Positions 41,706 to 52,465 of a stretch of 64,000 bases of DNA are shown one piece after another. The notes beneath the pieces were generated by a model. The model ran no database searches, had not been told where the DNA came from, and was given only the letters and a program-made list of their open reading frames with translations. The DNA is from JBBDWR01 sp040902745 (GTDB lineage: Bacteria > Actinomycetota > UBA4738 > HRBIN12). A program made the position numbers and the translations under genes. Numbering within the stretch: the first letter of the stretch is position 1; each line of letters opens with the position of its first letter. The stretch is taken from NCBI GenBank assembly GCA_040902745.1, contig JBBDWR010000015.1:29502-93501 (forward strand). Reading direction: 5' to 3'.

Positions 41706-44267
41706 TCAGGCGCCCTGCGGGGCGAGCACGGTCTCGACCGCGAAGTCCTCACCGTCCGTCCGGTCGATCACGGCGATGTTCCCCGCCTCCTGCAGATCCT
41801 CGAGTGCAGGCTCCAGCAGGCCGAATCGCTGCGGTGTGTCCCGCACGACCACCCGCTCCACCCGAGCTCGTAGCGAGATCTTCTGGGCCGCCTTGTGTTT
41901 GCGGACCTCCGTGAGCACTGACGCCGCCGACGCGAACACCCCGGGGTCGGCCTCAGCCCCGGCCTCGAGCTCGCCCACCGAGGGCCACGGCGCTCGGTGC
42001 ACGGATCCCTCCTGCCACCAGGACCACACTTCCTCGGTCACGTACGGCAAGAACGGCGCGAGCATGCGGAGCAGGGAAGATAGCGCCATGCGCAGCGCAG
42101 CCATCGCCGAGCCCGCGGCGCCCTCACCCCGGGACCCGTACGCGCGGCTCTTCACCAGCTCGACGTAGTCGTCGCAGAAATCCCAGAAGAACCGCTCGAT
42201 GATCTCGAGCGCCCTCGCATGGTCGTAGTTCTCGAAAGCGACGGTTGCGGTCTCGACGACGTCGGCAAGCGTGCACAACATCGAGCGGTCGATCACCTCG
42301 GTCACTGCTCCCGGTGCCGCCTCCATCTTGAGCACGAACTTGGAGACGTTGAGCGCCTTGATCGCCAGACGCCGTCCGACCTTCATCTGCTGCTCGTCGA
42401 TCGCCGTGTCGACGCCGAGGCGCGCGCTCGCCGCCCAGTACCGCACGCCGTCGGCCCCGTGTTGGTCCAGCAACGGCATCGGCGTCACGACGTTACCCTT
42501 GGACTTCGACATCTTCTTGCGGTCCGGGTCGAGCACCCAGCCGGAGATCGCCACGTCGGTCCACGGCAGGGAGTCGTTCTCCAGATGTGCCCGAAGAACC
42601 GTGTAGAAGAGCCACGTCCGGATGATCTCGTGGCTCTGCGGACGCAGATCCATCGGGAACAGGCGCTCGAACAGGTCGAGATCGTCTTCCCAGTGCGCGG
42701 CGATCTGTGGTGTGAGCGACGACGTTGCCCAGGTGTCCATCACGTCGGGATCGCCCGCGAACCCTCCCGGCACGCCGCGCTGCTCCTGCGTGTACCCGTC
42801 GGGAACGTCGGTGAGCGGGTCGACCGGAAGACGGTCTTCGTCGGGGACGAGCGGATGCTCGTGGTCCGCCACCCCCTGATCGTCCAACCGGTACCAGACA
42901 GGGAACGGCACCCCGAAGAAGCGTTGACGACTGACGGCCCAGTCGGCGTTGAGTCCCTCGACCCACGACTCGTACCGCGCCCGCATGTGCGGGGGGTGCC
43001 ATCGTAGTTCCCGACCTCGCGCGAGGAGTTCGTCGCGGAACCGCAGCGTCGAGACGAACCACTGCCGGCTCGTGATCACCTCGAGCGGACGGTCCCCCTT
43101 CTCGTAGAACTTCACGACGTGACGGACCTGCTCGGGCTCTCCCTGCAGATCACCGGACTCCGCGAGCAGTTCCGCGATCCGGCGCCGTGCCTTCTTCGCG
43201 TACAGACCCGACAGCTCGTTCTGCGCGGCCGTCGCCGCCTCGACGTCGCGCGACTCCCAGCCATCGCGTCCCCAGCGGGGTGGGGCGATCGTTCCGTCCT
43301 TCTGCATGACGACGCGTGCCGGCAGGCCAAGTTCCTTCCACCAGACGACGTCGGTTACGTCGCCGAAGGTGCAGATCATCGCGATCCCCGTTCCCTTCTC
43401 GGGATCGGCGAGTTCGTGCGCCAGCACCGGAACCGGTGCGTCGAACAAGGGCGTGAACACGCGCGTGCCGACGAGCTTCGTGTACCGATCGTCGTCGGGG
43501 TGGGCTACCAGCGCGACGCATGCGGGGATCAGCTCCGGGCGCGAGGTCTCGATCTCGAGGGCGCCCGCGCCGTCCTCGCGCTCGAACGTTATCCGGTGGT
43601 ACAGGCCCTCCTGTTCGCGGTCTTCGATCTCAGCCTGCGCGACGGCGGTCCGGAAGTCCACGTCCCACATCGTGGGCGCCTCTGCCGTATAGGCCACGCC
43701 CGAGTCGAGCAGCCGCAGGAACGCTCGCTGCGACACCCGCCGGGATCGATCGCCGATCGTCGTGTAGGTCATCTCCCAGTCCACCGAGAGCGACAAGTGC
43801 CGAAACAACTCTTCGAACGCCTTCTCGTCCTCGACCGTGAGCCGATTGCACAGCTCGATGAAGTTCTTCCGCGACAAGGGGATCGGCTTCGCGTCCTTGC
43901 CTGTATCGGGCTCGAACGCCGCGGCGTCGAACGCCGGGTCGTAAGGCACCGACGGATCGCACGACACCCCGAAGTAGTTCTGCACCCGGCGTTCGGTCGG
44001 CAGGCCGTTGTCGTCCCACCCCATCGGATAGAAGACCTCCTTGCCGCTCATACGCTGGTATCGCGCCATCACGTCGGTCTGGGTGTAGCTGAAGACGTGC
44101 CCGACGTGCAGCGACCCGCTGACGGTCGGGGGCGGGGTGTCGATCGCGAAGATCTCCTCGCGGGTCTTCGAGCGGTCGAAGCGGTACGTGCCGTCGGCGT
44201 CCCACCGCGCACCCCACTTCTCCTCGAGGCCGTCGACGCTCGGCTTGTCGGGCACGGAGGCTTCCAT
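41706..44267 (-). CDS. valS: Valyl-tRNA synthetase, archaeal-type
   Basis: 853 aa. HIGH motif H-V-G-H (54-57), KMSKS at 585-589. The stretch M-G-W-D-D-N-G-L-P-T-E-R-R-V-Q (82-96) is the signature of the archaeal-type ValS lineage rather than the common bacterial form. The protein ends about 250 residues after KMSKS without the C-terminal coiled-coil arm of bacterial ValS. The editing domain lies at about 185-340. TATATT lies 6 nt before the ATG, so the mRNA is probably leaderless. Divergent from the GAP gene. Confidence 0.94.
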   Translation of the reverse strand: MEASVPDKPSVDGLEEKWGARWDADGTYRFDRSKTREEIFAIDTPPPTVSGSLHVGHVFSYTQTDVMARYQRMSGKEVFYPMGWDDNGLPTERRVQNYFGVSCDPSVPYDPAFDAAAFEPDTGKDAKPIPLSRKNFIELCNRLTVEDEKAFEELFRHLSLSVDWEMTYTTIGDRSRRVSQRAFLRLLDSGVAYTAEAPTMWDVDFRTAVAQAEIEDREQEGLYHRITFEREDGAGALEIETSRPELIPACVALVAHPDDDRYTKLVGTRVFTPLFDAPVPVLAHELADPEKGTGIAMICTFGDVTDVVWWKELGLPARVVMQKDGTIAPPRWGRDGWESRDVEAATAAQNELSGLYAKKARRRIAELLAESGDLQGEPEQVRHVVKFYEKGDRPLEVITSRQWFVSTLRFRDELLARGRELRWHPPHMRARYESWVEGLNADWAVSRQRFFGVPFPVWYRLDDQGVADHEHPLVPDEDRLPVDPLTDVPDGYTQEQRGVPGGFAGDPDVMDTWATSSLTPQIAAHWEDDLDLFERLFPMDLRPQSHEIIRTWLFYTVLRAHLENDSLPWTDVAISGWVLDPDRKKMSKSKGNVVTPMPLLDQHGADGVRYWAASARLGVDTAIDEQQMKVGRRLAIKALNVSKFVLKMEAAPGAVTEVIDRSMLCTLADVVETATVAFENYDHARALEIIERFFWDFCDDYVELVKSRAYGSRGEGAAGSAMAALRMALSSLLRMLAPFLPYVTEEVWSWWQEGSVHRAPWPSVGELEAGAEADPGVFASAASVLTEVRKHKAAQKISLRARVERVVVRDTPQRFGLLEPALEDLQEAGNIAVIDRTDGEDFAVETVLAPQGA

Positions 44268-44273
44268 GGGCGG

Positions 44274-44279
44274 AATATA
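44274..44279 (-). promoter_or_regulatory. -10 element of leaderless valS
   Basis: TATATT on the minus strand ends 6 nt before the valS ATG at 44267. It is the most AT-rich hexamer of the leaderless set. Confidence 0.6.
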
Positions 44280-44318
44280 CGAGATGCCTGCCTGTGCGGT
44301 CGGCCACGACTCCCGGGC

Positions 44319-44324
44319 TACGAT
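44319..44324 (+). promoter_or_regulatory. -10 element of the leaderless GAP-family gene
   Basis: TACGAT ends 6 nt before the GTG at 44331, divergent from the valS promoter 40 bp away. Confidence 0.5.
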
Positions 44325-44330
44325 CCGCTC

Positions 44331-45008
44331 GTGATCGACGTCCTGCTCGACGCGCTCCCGCTGGCGCTCGGCGCCGCCCTCAGCCCGACGATCCTGATCG
44401 TCACGGTGCTGATGCTCGCATCGCCGCGCGAGGCTCGGTTGCGGGCGCTGCTCTTCACGCTGGGGTGCGCGATCGTGATCGTCGCGCTCGGCCTGATCGG
44501 TCTGGCGGTGATCGGGTCGGTCGCGAAGCCGGATCCCGGCGCCAAGGACACCCTGAAGGGCTGGATCGACCTTGCCGCGGGGATCGTTCTCGCAGTGTTC
44601 GGCGTGCGTCTACTGCTGGTCAAGAAGAGGACGCGCAACGAGGTGACGGCGGACGAGCAGGCGAAGGAGCCCGCGAAGGCGAGGCCCGTCTGGCAGGCGG
44701 TGCCTCTCGGAGCCGCGATGATGCTGTTGAACACCTCGAGCCTCGCACTCTACGTCCCCATCCTCAAGGAACTCGCCCACGCCGACCTCCGCCCGTCCGG
44801 AAGGCTCATCGTGTTGGCGATCGTCGACGCGATCATCCTGCTTCCGGCGCTGATCCCGATCGCGCTCACGCTGGTCGCGCCGAAGACCGCAGCGCGCGCG
44901 CTCGCTTCCGTCCAACGGCTCGCGACGCGGTACGCGCGGCGGCTCAGCGGGGCGATCTTCGCCGCGCTCGGGTTGTACCTGGTCTACCGCGGGATCGACG
45001 GCCTCTAG
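44331..45008 (+). CDS. GAP-family membrane protein (lipid export accessory)
   Basis: 225 aa from the GTG at 44331, about six helices arranged 3+3 around a charged loop (about 100-122). The start L-P-L-A-L-G-A-A-L-S-P and M-L-N-T-S-S-L-A-L-Y match the GAP/Sap family, whose mycobacterial members assist export of glycolipids alongside MmpL transporters. It converges on an MMPL remnant with stop codons sharing CTAG. The longer frame upstream is antisense to valS. Confidence 0.75.
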   Translation: MIDVLLDALPLALGAALSPTILIVTVLMLASPREARLRALLFTLGCAIVIVALGLIGLAVIGSVAKPDPGAKDTLKGWIDLAAGIVLAVFGVRLLLVKKRTRNEVTADEQAKEPAKARPVWQAVPLGAAMMLLNTSSLALYVPILKELAHADLRPSGRLIVLAIVDAIILLPALIPIALTLVAPKTAARALASVQRLATRYARRLSGAIFAALGLYLVYRGIDGL

Positions 45009-45590
45009 ACCGACTCGTCGGGGGTTGCGCCGCCCTCATGCACCGGGCCGGAGGTTTGCATCTCGGGCTCGGGGCGGCTCCCTCCAGGTTCAGGTGCGGC
45101 AACCAGGCGAGCCATCTCGGCATCCACCACGCGGCCTTGCCGAGCAGCAGCAACAACGCCGGGGCGAGCACGAGCATCATCGACGCGGCGAGGAGCACCG
45201 CGACGGCGAGGCCGACCCCGAACTCCTTGACGATCGGGTCGCCGTTCAGGATGAAGCTACCGAACACGGCGATCATGATCAGCGCGGCGCTCGCGATCAC
45301 CGGGGCGCTGCGGGACGCTGGATCGCGGCCTTGGCGTTGGCATCGGTGACCCTGCCAGAGGCCGCGTGGAACACGATCGGACTGGATCCGTTCTGTTGCG
45401 GCGGGAAGTCCCTCGCCAGCAGATCGAATGCCCGTTGGCTGTCGGTTCCCGGCAACCGCAAGTCGTTGTTCGTGGCCGCGCCCACCTGCGCGACGGCGCC
45501 GATCACCACGGCGGCGAGCAGCACCCACGCGATGACGACGAGACCACGATGACGGGCGGCGAACCGCCCCAGCCGGTACATCGGGTTCAT
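45005..45590 (-). pseudogene. MMPL/RND-type transporter remnant with internal deletion and frameshifts
   Basis: The first ~90 residues (from the ATG at 45590) match an MMPL N-terminus: M-Y-R-L-G-R-F-A, a membrane helix, then P-G-T-D-S-Q-R-A. The frame then stops at 45297. A second frame from about 45310 gives the family's C-terminal two helices (A-A-L-I-M-I-A-V-F-G-S-F, A-V-L-L, W-W-M-P-R-W-L). A third frame from about 45090 gives a natural tail ending at TAG 45005. Roughly 500 residues of the usual ~720 are missing, including all catalytic helices. It faces the GAP gene, a typical MMPL partner. Confidence 0.85.
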
Positions 45591-45603
45591 CGTGGCAGGC
45601 TGG

Positions 45604-47118
45604 CTAGGAACCGGCTCGCGTCACCACGAAGTCGCTGCCGGCGATCTCCTCGTAGCTGTCGTCGATCAGGATGTACACCGTGTACTTGCTCGGCTCCAGC
45701 GGCCACTTCCCGACACCGTTCTCGTCGTCGAACGTGACCGATCCCGCAACGGTCGCCTCCGTGTACAGGTAGCTCAGGTAGTAGGCGATGTCCGGGTCCG
45801 CGTCGCGCTTGTACAACCCGATCCAATCCCACCGGTTGGCGGGCGCGTTGCCCCATTCGACGGTGATGGGATCGCCGACCTCGTAGGAGGGCTCCGTCGT
45901 CCCGACCTCCGGCGGCGCTCCAGGCTCGGCGACCCAGAACGGTGCGCGGGCCAACTCCGACCCGTTCGCCCACAACACGGCCTCGTACGCACCCGGTCCC
46001 AGGTCAGCGGCCGGCAGATCGCGCGAGCCGGCGGCCCCGCCGTCGAACGGCGCAACCCCCTCTTCCCCTTCGATCGAGATCTGTGTCTCGCCTGCCGCGG
46101 GAGCCGACCACCGCAGCGCGACGTTCTCGTCGCTGCGAACGAGCTGGTGGTCGACGGAGATCATCGTCGGTGGGGAACCGGGTTCGATATCGAAGGACGA
46201 GACCAGCGCGCGATGGTCGGTCGGCCACGGGCTCACCGAGACGTCGACGCCCTCGCCACCCTTCTCGCCGACTAACGTGCTCTCGGTCACCGTCGCCGAA
46301 CCGGCGGCGTAGATGAAGTCGATGCGGTCCGGCGGTGCCTTGGGGCCGGGGTTCCACTCCCCCTCGATGTCGGGACGCCCGGACGGCCAGGTGATACCCG
46401 GATCCTGCACGGGATCGGGGTACACCGCGCGGAAGGAGTCGACGAATCCCGCCTGTTCGACCGCACGACTGACGGGCCAGTCCAGGGGGAACTCGACGAA
46501 GTCCCGGGTGCCGGCCGTTTCCTCGGTCCAGTCACGATGCGAGGGCGCGTTGAAGTCGCCCACCAGGAACGCCGGCATCTCGTCGGCCACCCCGCCGAGC
46601 GCCTCCAAAAACGGCTCGACGGCGGGTATGCGCACGCGCTCCTCCAGCTCGAGCGTCTCCTGCGCGCTCATCCCCAGACGCACCTTGCGGGGACCATAGG
46701 GCGAGGAGGGCAGGTGCACGTTCCCGATCGCGGCCACGCGTCCGGGCTCGATTTCGATCAAGGTGTACAAGCCGTTCGCATCGGGAGGTTGCAGCAGCGG
46801 CAGGCGCGAGACGAGCTGGAGCCTGGCATCGTAATAGGGCCAATCGAGGGCGCGGGCGACCTTGGCGGTGTTCCCGTACGCCTCCTCGAGGGCCACTACA
46901 TCGGCATCGACTTCCCGGATCGCGCGGGGGATGGCATCGAAGTCGACGAGCTCACCCCCGTACTCGATGTTGAACTCCATGACGGTGAGTCGTGCAGCGG
47001 CATCGATCGTCGTCGTCGACGAAGGCGGCGCGGGGTCGGTCGCGTCGTCCGTGCAGCCCGTCAACGCCGCGGCCGCGACGGCGAGCAGGACAGCGAACGA
47101 TCGTGCGCGGTTCGCCAC
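45604..47118 (-). CDS. Secreted lipoprotein of the endonuclease/exonuclease/phosphatase family
   Basis: 504 aa. Lipoprotein signal with L-T-G-C, C22 lipidated. An EEP domain (about 42-315) shows F-N-I-E-Y-G-G, G-D-F-N-A, R-I-D-F-I-Y and the final T-D-H-R. Two beta-sandwich modules follow (about 318-400 and 410-504). Family members cleave DNA, sphingomyelin or inositol phosphates; which applies here is open. TAGCGT 7 nt before the GTG supports the start. It lies 13 nt upstream of the MMPL remnant. Confidence 0.83.
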   Translation of the reverse strand: MANRARSFAVLLAVAAAALTGCTDDATDPAPPSSTTTIDAAARLTVMEFNIEYGGELVDFDAIPRAIREVDADVVALEEAYGNTAKVARALDWPYYDARLQLVSRLPLLQPPDANGLYTLIEIEPGRVAAIGNVHLPSSPYGPRKVRLGMSAQETLELEERVRIPAVEPFLEALGGVADEMPAFLVGDFNAPSHRDWTEETAGTRDFVEFPLDWPVSRAVEQAGFVDSFRAVYPDPVQDPGITWPSGRPDIEGEWNPGPKAPPDRIDFIYAAGSATVTESTLVGEKGGEGVDVSVSPWPTDHRALVSSFDIEPGSPPTMISVDHQLVRSDENVALRWSAPAAGETQISIEGEEGVAPFDGGAAGSRDLPAADLGPGAYEAVLWANGSELARAPFWVAEPGAPPEVGTTEPSYEVGDPITVEWGNAPANRWDWIGLYKRDADPDIAYYLSYLYTEATVAGSVTFDDENGVGKWPLEPSKYTVYILIDDSYEEIAGSDFVVTRAGS

Positions 47119-47125
47119 GGGCGGG

Positions 47126-47131
47126 ACGCTA
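47126..47131 (-). promoter_or_regulatory. -10 element of the leaderless EEP lipoprotein gene
   Basis: TAGCGT on the minus strand ends 7 nt before the GTG at 47118. Confidence 0.4.
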
Positions 47132-47205
47132 ACACGCGGGCGGAACGGGAGGATAGCGAGGAGAGGGGGGCATGCGGATCGCAGGTGACCGCAGGTCGAT
47201 CCGGA

Positions 47206-48465
<1,260 letters not shown>

Positions 48466-48538
48466 GCCCCCTGGCTCTGCCTCTCGTTCGCGCCGCGGGT
48501 ACGGGGTCCCGGACTCGGATACTTCAGTTTACTCCGAC

Positions 48539-49168
48539 CTAGGTGGTCGCTGCAGCAAGCTCGGGTGTGATGCCCCGGGACTGGATGATCTCGTCGATCA
48601 CGCCGTAGTCCTTAGCCTGCTCCGCAGTGAGGATGAAGTCGCGGTCGGTGTCTTTGCCCACCTTCTCGAGGGACTGTCCCGTGTGCTCGGCGATCAGCTC
48701 GTCGAGCAGACGGCGGTACCGAAGGATCTCCTTGGCCTGGATCTCGATGTCAACCGCCTGTCCCTGGGCCCCACCGTGAGGCTGGTGGAGTAACACGCGA
48801 GAGTGCGGAAGCGCGTAGCGCTTGCCATGAGCGCCCGCGAGCAGCACCACGGCCGCCGCCGATGCGGCCTGGCCCATAACGATCGTGGACACGTCGGGTT
48901 TGATGTACTTCATCGTGTCGTAGATCGCGAACAGCGCGGTGATATCGCCGCCCGGAGAGTTGATGTAGAGGTTGATGTCCTTGTCGGGGTCGACCGACTC
49001 GAGGTGCAGAAGCTGCGCCATGATCAGGTTGCCGACGTTGTCGTCGATCGGCGTGCCGAGGAACACGATGCGCTCTTGCAGCAGCCGGGAGTAGATGTCG
49101 AAGGAACGCTCGCCGCGGCTGGTCTGCTCCACGACGACGGGGACGAGGTAGTTCTGCATGTCGCTCAC
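48539..49168 (-). CDS. clpP: ATP-dependent Clp protease proteolytic subunit
   Basis: 209 aa from the GTG at 49168, which overlaps the tig stop (GTGA) and has GGAGGAG 5 nt upstream. Catalytic S103 in Q-A-A-S-A, H128 in L-L-H-Q-P, and an aspartate in the D-T-D-R-D stretch. Only one clpP is seen, while many actinobacteria have two; the second may lie elsewhere. Confidence 0.97.
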   Translation of the reverse strand: MSDMQNYLVPVVVEQTSRGERSFDIYSRLLQERIVFLGTPIDDNVGNLIMAQLLHLESVDPDKDINLYINSPGGDITALFAIYDTMKYIKPDVSTIVMGQAASAAAVVLLAGAHGKRYALPHSRVLLHQPHGGAQGQAVDIEIQAKEILRYRRLLDELIAEHTGQSLEKVGKDTDRDFILTAEQAKDYGVIDEIIQSRGITPELAAATT

Positions 49169-50544
49169 GGGTTCTCCTCCGATGTTCGGTCGGCCTCAAT
49201 GTCTGGAGGTGTATCGGCGGATCCGTCGCCGCCCTCGACCGATGTGGTGGTTGGGGCGCTCTCCGTTTCGATCTTGGCCTTGTCGACCAGCAGGTCGAGC
49301 GCCTTGGAACGGATGATATCACCGGCTAGAGACACGATCTGACCCGTTCGCTCCAGCGTTTTGGCGACCTCCTTGGGATCCTGCTGGACCTGTGCGGCCA
49401 GCACGGAGATCTCGCTTCCGAGTTCTTCGGCGCTGACCTCGATGTCCTCCTTACGCGAAACCGACTCGAGGATCAGGTCGGACTTGATCGCGCGGATCGC
49501 GTGGTCGCGTGCATCCGACCGCAGTCTCGCCTCGTCCCATCCCTGCGCCTCGAGCACCTGGTCGAGCGTCATCCCGGAGCGTTCGGCGCGTTCGCGCGCG
49601 CCCTGGACGCGAGACTCCGTTTCGTCATCGATCAGGGTCTCCGGCAGATCGACGTCGACGCGATCGACCAGCGCGGACAGCACGCGGTCGCGAGCGACCG
49701 AGTCCGCCTGGCGAGCCTTGTTCTCCGTGATCGACTCCCGCAGGTTCTCGCGGAGTTCGGCGAGGGTGTCGAACTCGCTCGCGGTCGTCGCGAGGTCGTC
49801 GTCCAGCTCGGGCAGCTTCTTGCCCTTGACCTCCTTCACGAGCACGCGGAACTGTGCCTTGCCGCCCGCCTTGTCGCCCGCGGCGGGGCCGATCCCCTCG
49901 GAGAAGGTGATGATGTCGCCGGGCTTCTTGCCGCGCAGCTCGACATCCATCGTGGGGCCGAACTCCCCCGATCCGATCGCGTACAGGTAGTCGGGGCGGG
50001 TGCCCTCGGGGAGCTCCTCGCCCTCGACCTCCGCGCGCACGTCGGCGACGACGAAGTCCCCGTCGACCGCAGGCCGCTCCACCGTCTCGAGCTCGGCGAA
50101 GCGCTCCCGCACGCTTTGAAGGAGCTGCTCGACCTCCTCGTCGGTCGCGTCCGACGAAGGCTTGGTGACCTCGATCCCCTCGTAGTCGTCCAGCTCTAGG
50201 CGCGGACGCACCTCCATCTCAGCGGTGAAGATCAACGGCTTGCCGTCCTCGAGCTGGGACAGATCGATCTCGGGCTCGGTGATCGGCGCGAGGTCCTGGT
50301 CGCGCACCGCATCGCGGTAGTAGGTCGGCAACGACTCGTTCACGAAGTCCTCGATCACCGCGTCGCGCCCGATCTGGGCATCGATGATCTGCTTGGGCAC
50401 CTTGCCCTTGCGGAACCCCGGGATGCGAACCTGCTTGGCGATGCGTCCGTAGGCCTTTTCGAGATCCTGCTCCATCTGGTCCACCGGGACCTCGACGGTG
50501 AGCTTGACCTTGTGCTTGTCGGTTTCTTCGATCGTGGTCTGCAT
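49165..50544 (-). CDS. tig: Trigger factor
   Basis: 459 aa from the ATG at 50544. Ribosome-binding motif G-F-R-K-G-K-x-P (near 44-51), a central PPIase domain (about 160-245) and the helical C-terminal chaperone arms, then an acidic tail. Cotranslational folding factor. A GTG three codons earlier is possible. Head of the tig-clpP(-clpX) unit. Confidence 0.96.
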   Translation of the reverse strand: MQTTIEETDKHKVKLTVEVPVDQMEQDLEKAYGRIAKQVRIPGFRKGKVPKQIIDAQIGRDAVIEDFVNESLPTYYRDAVRDQDLAPITEPEIDLSQLEDGKPLIFTAEMEVRPRLELDDYEGIEVTKPSSDATDEEVEQLLQSVRERFAELETVERPAVDGDFVVADVRAEVEGEELPEGTRPDYLYAIGSGEFGPTMDVELRGKKPGDIITFSEGIGPAAGDKAGGKAQFRVLVKEVKGKKLPELDDDLATTASEFDTLAELRENLRESITENKARQADSVARDRVLSALVDRVDVDLPETLIDDETESRVQGARERAERSGMTLDQVLEAQGWDEARLRSDARDHAIRAIKSDLILESVSRKEDIEVSAEELGSEISVLAAQVQQDPKEVAKTLERTGQIVSLAGDIIRSKALDLLVDKAKIETESAPTTTSVEGGDGSADTPPDIEADRTSEENP

Positions 50545-50593
50545 GAGAGGCACAGCCTAGCCGACACCGGCGCTTGCGGCCGCGCTCAGCAGG

Positions 50594-50599
50594 TATCTT
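50594..50599 (+). promoter_or_regulatory. -10 element of the leaderless IMPase-like gene
   Basis: TATCTT ends 6 nt before the GTG at 50606, in the 61-bp gap divergent from tig. Confidence 0.5.
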
Positions 50600-50605
50600 G
50601 CGCGG

Positions 50606-51370
50606 GTGTTGGAGCAAGAGCTCGCCCTCGCCCACGAGCTGGCCGATCGAGCCGCCGAGATCTCGCTAGGGCTGTTCCGCGGAACGTTCGAGGTTGCGAT
50701 CAAGCCCGATGCAACACCGGTCACCGAGGCCGATCTCGCGATCGAGGCGATGATCCGCGACGAGTTGGCACGCCGCTTCCCCAACGACGCGATCCTCGGT
50801 GAGGAGCACGGCGGCGCGATCGGGAAGGCCGAACGCACATGGATCGTCGATCCGATCGACGGAACGAAGAACTTCGCCGACGGCGTCCCGATCTGGGCGA
50901 CCCTGATCGGTCTGCAGATCGGAGATCGCCTGGAGCTGGGTGTGGCCTCGGCGGCCGCGCTCGGGGAGCGCTACTGGGCGGTGCGAGGAGCGGGATCGCA
51001 CTGCAACGGCGAGCCGATCCACGTTCGCGAGGAAGTGACGGCGGTGCCTGCCGCGTTCGTGTGTCTCACCGAGTTGGACGAGCTGCTCGACACACCCCTG
51101 CGTGAGCCGTTCCTCGATCTGACCCGCCGCTGCCGACGCACGCGGGCGTTCGGCGACTTCTGGGGTCACTGTCTCGTCGCCCGTGGAGCGGCCGACGTCA
51201 TGATCGAGCCGGAGCTGGCGATCTGGGACTACGCGGCCTTGGTCCCGATCGTCGAGGAGGCGGGCGGGCGCGTCTCGCAACTCGACGGGTCGCCGCTGCG
51301 CCCCGGTGCCAGCGTGGTGTCGACCAACGGCGTACTGCACGACGAGATCCTCGCCATCGTCGGAACCTGA
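50606..51370 (+). CDS. Inositol-monophosphatase-family phosphatase, HisN-like
   Basis: 254 aa from a GTG. Metal-binding E66-E67, D82-P-I-D85-G-T and the late I-W-D-Y-A-A motif are intact. Sequence is close to the histidinol-phosphatase (HisN) subfamily of Actinomycetota, but inositol monophosphatase or a similar sugar phosphatase remains possible; no his genes lie nearby. Stop and next start share TGATG. Confidence 0.85.
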   Translation: MLEQELALAHELADRAAEISLGLFRGTFEVAIKPDATPVTEADLAIEAMIRDELARRFPNDAILGEEHGGAIGKAERTWIVDPIDGTKNFADGVPIWATLIGLQIGDRLELGVASAAALGERYWAVRGAGSHCNGEPIHVREEVTAVPAAFVCLTELDELLDTPLREPFLDLTRRCRRTRAFGDFWGHCLVARGAADVMIEPELAIWDYAALVPIVEEAGGRVSQLDGSPLRPGASVVSTNGVLHDEILAIVGT

Positions 51371-52251
51371 TGACTCCCGGCCGGATCGCGGCCGCGCTCG
51401 CGCTCGTCGCGGCGTCCGCCGTCCTGCATGCCGCATGGAACCTGCTCGCGAAGCGCGTGCCGTCGGAGCTCCCGTTCGTATGGCTAGCCTCGGCGACAAC
51501 GTCGGTGCTGTTCCTTCCCGCGGCCGCGGTCACCGCCGGGATCGAGCGCCCGGTGTTCGGATGGCAACAACTCTCGTTCGTGCTGCTGTCCGGTGGACTG
51601 CACGCGGTCTACTTCTTGTCCCTTCAACGTGGGTACCGCGACGGCGACCTGTCGATCGTGTACCCGATCGCGCGCGGAACCGGAGCGTTGCTCGCGGCGA
51701 TCGCGGCGATCTGGCTGCTCGGCGAGGGAACGGACACACTGTCGATCGCCGGGATCGTTCTCGTCGTGGGCGGGGTCTTCGCCTTGACCGGTGGCGGCCA
51801 CGCGCTACGGGGCGGGACGTTCGCGACCGGAGCCGAGTGGGGACTGCTGACCGGTGCGGCGATCGCCAGCTACACCCTGACCGATCGGCGTTCGGTCACC
51901 ACCTTGGGTATACCACCCCTCGTCGTGTTCCCACTCACGCAGCTGGCGCTGACCGCGTTGCTGACGCCGTCGGCATGGCGTCGCCGCGCAGAGGTGGCTG
52001 GCGTGTGGCGGGATCACCGCAGGACGATCGTCGCCGTCAGCGTCATCTCGGCCACCGCGTACCTCCTCGTGCTGACGGCGCTCACGTTCGCGCCCGTCAG
52101 CTACGTCGCACCGGCTCGGGAGCTCAGCATCGTGGTCGCGGTGCTCCTCGGCGCTCGGGTGCTCGGGGAGGTCGACGTGCGCAGACGGCTCGTCGCGGCC
52201 GGTGCGGTCTCCGCCGGCGTCGTCGCGCTCACGATCGGTCTCGCAGCCTGA
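51370..52251 (+). CDS. EamA/DMT-family transporter
   Basis: 293 aa, about ten helices in two EamA repeats (1-140 and 150-290), with H20-A-x-W-N in the first helix and a P-I-A-R-G-T segment in repeat 1. Substrate unknown. Its ATG shares one base with the preceding stop, so it is co-transcribed with the phosphatase. Confidence 0.87.
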   Translation: MTPGRIAAALALVAASAVLHAAWNLLAKRVPSELPFVWLASATTSVLFLPAAAVTAGIERPVFGWQQLSFVLLSGGLHAVYFLSLQRGYRDGDLSIVYPIARGTGALLAAIAAIWLLGEGTDTLSIAGIVLVVGGVFALTGGGHALRGGTFATGAEWGLLTGAAIASYTLTDRRSVTTLGIPPLVVFPLTQLALTALLTPSAWRRRAEVAGVWRDHRRTIVAVSVISATAYLLVLTALTFAPVSYVAPARELSIVVAVLLGARVLGEVDVRRRLVAAGAVSAGVVALTIGLAA

Positions 52252-52343
52252 TCGGCCCAGGGTGGTTCGTCGCTCCCCAGCGCGACAGGCCGAAGGATCC
52301 GGCGCCGGCGCCACCTGAGCCACATCTCCGATCGCCCCTCAAA

Positions 52344-52373
52344 CCATGCAGATGATGAAAGTCTGGTGCATGG
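52344..52373. promoter_or_regulatory. Inverted repeat CCATGCA-N16-TGCATGG, candidate operator
   Basis: Perfect 7-bp arms spaced 23 bp centre to centre. Two more half-sites follow: CCATGCG at 52420-52426 and TGCATG at 52469-52474, the last overlapping the start codon of the MerR-type gene. A candidate autoregulatory site. Confidence 0.4.
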
Positions 52374-52459
52374 GTTCTGCTCCTTGGATCTCCCTCGATA
52401 GGCACGGCTCGGCCCCATCCCATGCGTCATCGAGGTCCAGCGACCGCGAGAACCTCTGC

Positions 52460-52465
52460 TAACTT
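52460..52465 (+). promoter_or_regulatory. -10 element of the leaderless MerR/B12 gene
   Basis: TAACTT ends 6 nt before the ATG at 52472; a CATGC-type half-site overlaps the presumed transcription start. Confidence 0.5.
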
